This document shows, piece after piece, positions 57,160-64,000 of a stretch of 64,000 bases of DNA (positions within the stretch are counted from its first letter, which is position 1; each line of letters begins with the position of its first letter). A program made the position numbers and the translations under genes. The notes beneath the pieces were generated by a model that was not told the origin of the DNA, did not search any database, and worked only from the letters and a program-made list of their open reading frames with translations. Origin of the DNA: Blasia pusilla (taxonomy: Eukaryota > Marchantiophyta > Marchantiopsida > Blasiales); the NCBI GenBank assembly GCA_050084515.1, contig CM114272.1:59768001-59832000 (forward strand), given 5' to 3'.

Positions 57160-58856
57160 TTGTCGTGTTGAGAGCCTTTCTTTGAGTAAGGGCAGACCTT
57201 CTAGCTGCGGGAGACGTGGTCGATGCAAGGTGAACTCTCTAAGAAGTTCTCTTTTTTCAATACAAAATTATTATGTTTACTCTCCATTCTTTTACGACAG
57301 GTATCACAAATGGAAGTGCCGAGGCGATTACTTATTCGTAACATCGGACCTCAAAATTCTTAACTATCAAATCCCTATAAACTACTGTACGCTTGTACAC
57401 GAGGAAGATAGCACAACTAGTGTTAAATCCTACTTGAGCAGGCCTATTGACGTCAATGGATCACTATATAAGGATATACAAAGTACAATCCCATGTTCTT
57501 CCACATGTGACGATAGGAAGAATCATCGGAGTTGGAGATTGCATGACCTGGTTCATGAACGCCTCCCCAAAATGATAAATTAAATAGCGAGTGAACTAGT
57601 GTCTATTTACAAAGAGTACCTTGACATGGTAAGGATTGAGGAAAAGAAAGTTGGGCACAACTCGTGCTCCACCCCTATCCATGCTTGACAGACATTCTCT
57701 ACTCTCCTCAAGAATGTTGGATTCTCAACATCCACTTCTCTGAGCATCATTAATATGAGGAGAAGCCTAGATTGATGGTTCCGACTTAGACGTCTAAGGA
57801 GTCATAGTAATATGACGTAGATGGTTTAGGGATTAGCGTTACTAGGATTATCTAACCCTATATTGCATCAAGATGTAGGGCACCTTGATGCGTCGCGAGG
57901 GTCTGAGGACGCAGCCTCCGACAAAAATTTTCTATTAATAGAAACGAAAAAAAATAGGTAAAAATCCTAGTTTCCCGAGTAGTGAAGTAGTTAGGAGCCG
58001 TAGCAAAAGCGCATTCTCGTATGTCGAGTTATCTGCATGTTGAGGTTCCATCGAAGCTCTTCTGTGAGCGCACGGACAAACTAGGTCACTTTGTTTCTTT
58101 AAGTTTTGTAAAGATTTCAGTGATTTCGTCACTTTCTGTTTTCTCACAAAGAATGAGTTTTGGCGGAATTATTCTCCCAAGAGGGAAAATAACAAGCCAA
58201 AATATTCACTATTTTAATATGACTAAACTCCTCTAAGGTGACAAGCCTCTCATCTCCACACACACCACACTTTAGAAATCTCTCTCGAAGAGACCATGGT
58301 CAAGTTACTCTCCCAAGAGGGATGATCAATTTTCATTGGAAGAGCAAGGAATCCCAAAGCCATACACTCAAGAGTGACACGAGAGATTGAAGATGTGAAA
58401 TAGAAGGTGATGAACCCTTGAAGGTCCCTCCTCTATATATACTCACATGGGATCCACAAGTATACAAATTAGAATTAATCTTATCTTGTGCCACATAGCT
58501 TCCTCTCAAGGCTTAGCCAATCATATTTTGACACAAGTAGATTTCTTCTTATCTCTTCCAACATATCCTCTTTTACCCACTTGATATTTTCCAAATTACC
58601 CTAACTACCCTAGCCATCAACCAAGACTACTTTTTCTTTTCATTAAAGCACCAACCTCACTACTTTACTTTTATAAAGTCATCTTTTATTTATTACCTCT
58701 TTTCCTAAAGTTGGGCTTGCATAAAAGAGGCACCATAAAGAGATTTAAACATGGAAATTTATTTTTCCTAAGCTAATTTAGTTAATACTAATAAAACTCT
58801 ATCTAACATTTAATGAGGAAGGAATTTACACACAAGATGATTTTACTATACGACAA
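57160..58856. mobile_element. Single-arm copy of the palindrome unit, split by a solo LTR
   Basis: It begins TTGTCGTGTTGAG and ends ACTATACGACAA, with CG on both outer sides. Its length without the LTR insertion (57715-58148 plus one 5-bp duplicate) is about 1258 bp, equal to one arm of 15157-17715. Sequence matches the right arm throughout, for example GTAAGGGCAGACCTTCTAG at its start and TTTAAACATGG near its end. DNA left of 57160 is not arm sequence, so this is a monomer. It has no transposase frame. Confidence 0.8.
57715..58148 (+). repeat. Solo LTR of a copia-like element with target duplication
   Basis: The 434 bp begin TGTTGGATTCTCAACA and end TTTTCTCACA. The 5-bp word AAGAA is duplicated at 57710-57714 and 58149-58153. 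The uninterrupted arm at 16990-17000 confirms the empty site. A related truncated LTR lies at 34851-35208. Recombination between two LTRs would leave such a solo copy. Confidence 0.88.
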
Positions 58857-58899
58857 CGTGACATCATAACTTTGTCTGGATCATCTGATGAGAGGGATG

Positions 58900-61003
58900 A
58901 CCAGAGCACATTAGGCAGCAATGGATCGATACTTAAGAAGAATCGTGTAGCTTGGAAAGACCTGTGATATATTATGTACGATTGGATAAGTTTTGATCCA
59001 GAAAGTAGGAGGATTCATTGTAATGTTTGTAGGAAAGGTAAAGGCAAGAGTGTATTTGCTAGGGATGATGCTATCAATTTTAAGGTATCGGCATTCACAG
59101 ATCATACAAAGTCAAATGAACACATAAAACTTTCTTGGGTCGCCCATGGAGGTAAGAAGTCTATGGCTAAGGCCATAGCTACATCCAACTGAACCTTTGA
59201 GGTTGCTTTGGTGACTTTATTCACGTCTTCTTAATTTCTTGCAAAGGAGGCCTTGCCTTTTTCAAAATTCAATTCTCTTTGTAAGTTGTTTCTTGCTGTG
59301 AATACACCTATCACTGGAGACCTACATGAGGATGACAAAAGTTGTAGTGAGATGTGTTTCTTCATAAGCCAAGTTTTGATGAAGAGGACTCTAGCTAGAG
59401 TTCAGGCCTCTCCTTTCTTTGGGATCATGATCGACGAATTTGCAGATATATCTGTGACAGGTCATGTAGTGGTGTTTGCAACTTTCATTGAAAAGGGTCA
59501 AGCCGAGTGTTATTTTCTAGGCTTGCTTCATTATAAATCAAAATGCTCAAATGCTATCACTAACATTCTGTTGGAGTTTATCAAAGATGGAGGACTAGAA
59601 CATTAAAAAATGGTAGCATTTGGATCCGATGGTACCTCCACAATGGTTAGGAGCCAAACCGGGGTTGCTTCACAATTGAAGCAAAAGGTGAACCCGTATC
59701 TTCTTTGAGTGCATTGTGTAGCCCATAGGACGAAACTTGCAGCTTTGACAAATGCAAGAGCAACTCATTGCAAGGCAATTTCGATTCTATTCTGAACGTA
59801 GTAGCAGGATATTTCAGAAAGTCTTTCAAGAGGAAAGCCAACTTAGCATCACCTCAAGAAAGGTTGAATGACTCTCAACGAGTCATGAAGAGGTATCATA
59901 AGATCAAATGTTTGAGCCAGTGGCAACCTGTATGTACTTTGTGTGATTCATTGCAGTCTGTATTGACATATTTCAAGGATATTCCTTTGTCTGAAGATGA
60001 TGAGAATGCCTCAAATTTATACAACAAGCTAAGATCATTCCAAATGATCTATCAATTATATTTTCTTGCTGATATTCTTTTTAGCCTTGCTAACTTGAGT
60101 AAAATCTTTCAATACAAGTTTGTAGATGTTAGTACTATTGGTAGCATTGTTAGTTCTGAGATAGCTTCTATTACCATGAATTATGTCCCGAAATGTCAAG
60201 ATTTGAATGCATCTATTTTTTCGGAAGAAACAGGTTATCATATTCCACCCGATTTTGGACCCCTTGATGGATTAGGTGTTTACAGTCTGAAATTAGGGGT
60301 AGTAAATTTCCTAGCATTGATATGTTGAGAGACCGCACCGGGAGAGATCTAGACGCTGCTCTTTAATTTCATAATGTTGAATATGTTGAAAGTGACATAT
60401 GTTGAAAGTGTATGTTTAGCTTTGCAAGATCGGTTCAGGGATAACAATCTGATTGGTGCAATGAAAATTTTGAACCCTTTACACATGCCCTCCCGACAAG
60501 TTGGGTTAAACACTTGGGGGTGTAAGGACTTGGAAGAGTTGTGTGGATATTTTGGATGTGAGTTACCATTGAGGGGAAACTTGCAACCATCTATTATAAA
60601 CCCGGCTGCTGGTAAACAAGAATTTCAATCCTTCAAGTTGATGGCTACAATAGAGTGGAAAGATCACAATTTCAGGGATCTATGGGCAATGGTGAGTTGG
60701 AGCCCAACTTTACAATGTAAGTTTGCTAATTTTGTTGTCTTGGCTAATGTTGCAAGGGTGCAATGTGTTAGCACTGCCATATGTGAGAGGGCTTTCTCAA
60801 TTCAGAATATGTTAAAGACCATGTCATGTAATAGATTAGCTACTAAGCATCTAGATGCTATTTTGAGGATTGCTCTAGAGGGACATGTAGATGACTTCGA
60901 TGATATGTTGGCTCACTTTGTAATTTTGTGGAAAACTTTTGCACATTTCAGATACTTGTATGCTAATCTTGATAGGTACATGAATTCTCAAGCTGCAGTT
61001 TGA
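58900..61003 (+). pseudogene. hAT-family transposase with BED-type zinc finger, broken
   Basis: The first frame (58974-59192) holds DWISFDPESRRIHCNVCRKG and then SAFTDHTKSNEHIKLSW, a C-x2-C...H...H BED/TTF-type finger for DNA binding. The frame 59253-59606 has FFGIMIDEFADISVTGHVVV, matching the hAT catalytic start with an Asp. GSDGTSTMV and VHCVAHRTKLAA follow with stops. The frame 60374-61003 ends with CVSTAICERAFSIQNMLKT, then RLATKHLDAILRI, the hAT C-terminal dimerisation motif. The type resembles the transposases related to vertebrate ZNF862-like genes. At least four stops or frameshifts make it nonfunctional. No terminal inverted repeats were identified. The palindrome-unit monomer ends 45 bp upstream. 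Confidence 0.85.
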
Positions 61004-62130
61004 TGCCCCATCTCTAGACATGTCCACTTGATGTGTGTTTTTTTTGTAGCACCCCTCTAGAATACTTTGGAGCTCCAAGTATTGTAGAGGGGTAAGATCC
61101 TTGGTTTCCAATTGGTTGGGAAGCATGGCCAGGTTCAACTCATGCCAAGGATGCAATAGAATCCATTAGGGGTCTAAGGGACTTGCTTTCTTGCATCAAG
61201 TAAAAAAGAGATAGGGAGGAGGGATCTCATGGACAAGTCATGTTACTATGTCGCTTTCTTGCGGCAACATGGGCCAAAGAGGAGAGTGACACTCTTTGAG
61301 CTAGAGAGATGTGAAAATAAGAAGTGAGGAAGATAGTGTTTGTGCACAATGAAAAAGAAAGGAAGCAGAGAACAAATAAATGCCCTATCCCCTATTTACC
61401 GGCACAAGTTAAAGTTGCCATAAATTTTATACCTCCCGAAGAAATTATACCTCTACTGCTGTTAGAAATTGAAAATTACCAGAAAAATAATCGTCCCATA
61501 TTTTGATTCCTCAACCACTTCTTCCTCGAAGTCCCTTAGCAAACCGATGTTTGAGATCCTCCATTCACTCTTGAAGAGAGTTTTTTATCCAAGCTCTTCC
61601 GCTCTTCATCCTCTCTTGTTCCAATCACTTGACACATACATCTTCTTAGAAACAGCTTGACCAGCCATCTTTCCTCTTGCAAGTTCTACTCTTACTCACT
61701 TCTAGCCTTTGTATCGGACTTGCAAATCATAGATGCCGCAATGACTAGGTTGAAGCCCTTATCGTTGTGATCCAATTTTACTACCATCCTTCTTCACAAC
61801 GCTCAAAGTTCTACACAGTCCTCTTTCTTTCTGGCTGTTATCTCATTATGAAGAACATATGAGCTTGACCGTGCCAACTTGCTTTTTGGTTTTACGATCG
61901 ATTTTGGTGTAGTCACTTCTCGTCTATGAATTGCTTGACTATCCTTATGAGTTCTTAATTATTTTTATCATTTCCTCGTAAAGTTCTTTTTATAAACAAA
62001 AGTATCTGTCGCTTCTTCATAACTTCTTCTTTATTGCCTAACGGTGAGTATCACAACTTCTATACGGATAAGAATCAAAATTGGTCAAGCACTCACTCTT
62101 GAGAGTGAGTATGAAGCTTGTACACTTATC
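61004..62130. other. No gene recognised
   Basis: AT-rich sequence with frames under 65 codons and no motif. It may include the 3' part of the hAT element. Confidence 0.3.
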
Positions 62131-62135
62131 ATCAT

Positions 62136-62155
62136 CACTCTAGAATTCTAGAGTG
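62136..62155. repeat. 20-bp perfect palindrome
   Basis: CACTCTAGAATTCTAGAGTG is its own reverse complement. About 50 bp upstream ACTCACTCTTGAGAGTGAGT is a second palindrome. The two lie where AT-rich DNA changes to the third gene island. Confidence 0.8.
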
Positions 62156-63448
62156 GTCTTCCCACTCATGGATCCTCTTCCAACCAAAGACTTCGAAACA
62201 ACGCATGGTGAGTTTGCATATTCTCGAGTCGACAATCAACACGTGGCAGAGCTTGTAGGCAGGCTCACGGAAAGTATCGACTAAAAGTGCACGGGAGAGA
62301 TGGAGTTTGTACACTTACGACACTCCCTCCCTGAACTTACGAGACAAAATATACTAGTAGAGCTCATAGACTTCCCAGGAAATCAAGCTCGGTAAACTCG
62401 CGAAATTTCCCCCGTTCCCCCAACTCTACTTTGTCAAGAGAACAACGGAAGTTAGGTGCAGTTTTGTAGACTTAGGAGACCAGTCGCGTCGCATGACATA
62501 GGGCGTAGAGTTACCAGATTAGCGCATGCACGTGCAAAAAGTGTGGACGTAGTATGGACGTAAAGTACGCGATGCTCTTTCAACGAATGAGTCGAAAACT
62601 TGTCATGGTGGACATGGAAGGACTTCCAAACTACACGGAGGAAAATAGTCAGAGGAGGAGGTAACTCAAACCCTTTCTTTTCCTTGTGCCTTTCTCACCA
62701 GAATTTGACCGGACCAAAATTCGTGACTTGGAAGCTAAAACTCGCTGTTTTGAAAGCGAAACCCATTCATTTCCTCTGGACGCATTCTCACTTACGCGCT
62801 GAATGGAAGTTGGAACCACTGGTCCGGAGTAAGCTTAAATATATTTATATTTTTTATTGTATTGCTCATCCATTTAATTCAATGGGAAAAAAAAAAAAAA
62901 AGAGGACGGGAAATCTGTAACGGGGAAGCAAAGCAGTCCAGCCTCCCGCGAAGTCCGGCGTCCGTACGAGAAGGCCCGGAGGGGAAAGCTCCGAGTAGTC
63001 GGACTGGACTCTTGTTAGCATAGACATCAGCGGCGACCGTTAGGAAAGGGTGATGGATATCTCATTGTCTTCCTTTACCGTGACTGCATCCTGATCTCGT
63101 ACATATCGAGATCAGGACTTTGACTTGAGACAGTGAGACCTTGGCTGAGCTCGTATTTGTGGTGAATTGCTATCCATTTCTCATCACTATTAATCCAACG
63201 CCGCACATTCAGATCTTCTGAGTCTAGACAAACGTCGAATCGATATCGTAGCGCTGCTTCTTCTTTTTCACTGTCAGTTGGACATCCCTTGAGAATCGTC
63301 GGCCCACGAATCAGCCACCCTCGGAATTCGAACCCATCTCGCTGTGTGCCTCATCCGCTTCGGATCTGTGATCGCAGGGTGTGTTGGTTTCGCGCTAGGA
63401 TCATATTTCTGAGCCCGTAGCCATATTCCTCCACAAAGGCGATAACAA
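62156..63448. other. Upstream region of small-gene copy 3
   Basis: GC content rises toward the gene. A run of A (about 62886-62901) lies 550 bp upstream of the start codon. TTAAATATATTTATATTTT near 62834 is TATA-rich, but too far from the gene for a clear promoter call. No other gene is seen. Confidence 0.35.
63089..63117. promoter_or_regulatory. 11-bp hairpin upstream of small-gene copy 3
   Basis: TCCTGATCTCG, a 7-nt loop TACATAT, and the exact reverse complement CGAGATCAGGA. It lies about 335 bp before the start codon, in the range where copies 1 and 2 have their core promoters. A role is not shown. Confidence 0.4.
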
Positions 63449-64000
63449 ATGGCCGACCACAATGATGTAAGTGAGCGCTCCCTGGAGGTGTTGGTGTTGT
63501 TTCCCAGTGTGGATATGCAATTGTCTCATGTGCTCAATTTAGTTGTCTACGAGTTGGCGATGCACGAGTGTGGCGGGTGGTGTGAAATTTGAAATGCTGG
63601 AATTGGGACTGATGGTCTGGGGCTTTTATTTTGTCAACTCAGGTGTTTGGCAACGATGATTGCCCTCCATGGCTCACCGCTTCTCAGGAAAGTGAATTGG
63701 AGATTGATGCCATGACCGCAGATAGACACTTGAATCCGTTTTCGCTGGGCGCCGAGTGCAGAATCGTCTTGTCCTGCGAAGCTCCTGTAAGAAAACTTTC
63801 AGAGCTCAGTTGCACATAACGATCATCAATGACAGTTCCTTGGCTTCCGTGAGCACATCATGATTCCTTACATGTCTCAGAGAAATGATCCTGGCAGCGT
63901 TCATATCTTCTTAGCGTTTAGTGTACTATGCGTGTATGATCCGATCACGTGCTTGCAACGATTTAGCTTGTACTGATGAGAATTGTACTGTCCAGCAGAT
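63449..64000 (+). CDS. Small-protein gene family, copy 3 (runs off the window)
   Basis: Exon 1 (63449-63466) encodes MADHND before GTAAGT. The intron is 176 bp, and exon 2 (63643-63786) begins after CTCAG and encodes VFGNDDCPPWLTASQ. It continues to VLSCEAP and a GTAAGA donor in the same place as copy 2. The word CAGCAG at 63993-63998 is followed by AT, as at the exon 3 acceptor of copy 2, so exon 3 probably starts at 63999. Both splice sites of intron 1 and the phase agree with the other copies. The function is unknown. The 3' end lies outside the window. Confidence 0.68.

Noticed and set aside
57098-57583. 161-codon open frame (+) in the palindrome-unit monomer
   Set aside because: It crosses the unit boundary at 57160 and is not conserved as an open frame in the two arms at 15.2-17.7 kb.
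1-64000. CRISPR arrays, operons or bacterial-type regulation
   Set aside because: The sequence is eukaryotic nuclear DNA with spliceosomal introns and plant retrotransposons; no regular repeat-spacer array is present.

Overview
The window looks like nuclear DNA of a streptophyte plant: spliceosomal introns with GTAAGT donors, plant-type Ty1/copia, Ty3/gypsy, CACTA-like and hAT elements, and telomere-like TTAGGG words in one LTR. No organelle or bacterial genes are visible. I cannot name the species. One gypsy element carries a cytosine DNA methyltransferase, a cargo reported before in retrotransposons of charophyte algae, so a charophyte or another early-diverging green plant is a reasonable guess.

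Three GC-richer islands (about 8.0-12.1 kb, 49.3-53.4 kb and 62.3-64 kb) each hold one member of a small-protein gene family on the + strand. All share a six-codon first exon, a phase-0 intron of about 160-175 bp and a second exon starting VFG(N/S)D. The middle copy reads as a complete three-exon gene of about 68 residues. The first has lost the second splice donor and reads on to a stop. The third runs off the window. I do not recognise the family.

The rest is mostly nested, decayed mobile DNA. From 14 to at least 24 kb a Ty3/gypsy element lies on the - strand in the order gag, protease, DNMT3-like C5-methyltransferase, reverse transcriptase, RNase H, integrase, PHD-like zinc finger, polypurine tract, LTR. 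A 2.56 kb near-perfect palindrome (15157-17715) splits it just before the PHD finger. A second, partial copy of the gypsy family (about 37.6-40.9 kb, - strand) keeps the C-terminal part of the methyltransferase, and two further PHD fragments lie at 34 and 35.8 kb. A Ty1/copia element with two 309 bp LTRs occupies 26622-31926 and probably split the 5' part of the first gypsy element.

41-45 kb holds a CACTA-like remnant with subterminal repeats and a terminal CACTACAAAAAAA. 53.6-56.2 kb is a decayed non-LTR element with a reverse transcriptase and what looks like a C-terminal restriction-like endonuclease. 57.2-58.9 kb is a single-arm copy of the unit that forms the 15-17.7 kb palindrome, itself split by a solo LTR with a clean target duplication. 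58.9-61.0 kb is a broken hAT transposase gene. A GC-rich repeat family with TTGCAC-type ends recurs at 1.0, 13.1, 13.4, 33.2, 37.5 and 45.2 kb.

The most notable objects are the gypsy element with both a methyltransferase and a PHD-like finger, the inverted-dimer palindrome and its monomer (both apparently flanked by CG dinucleotides), and the dispersed small-gene family. All transposon genes seen are broken.
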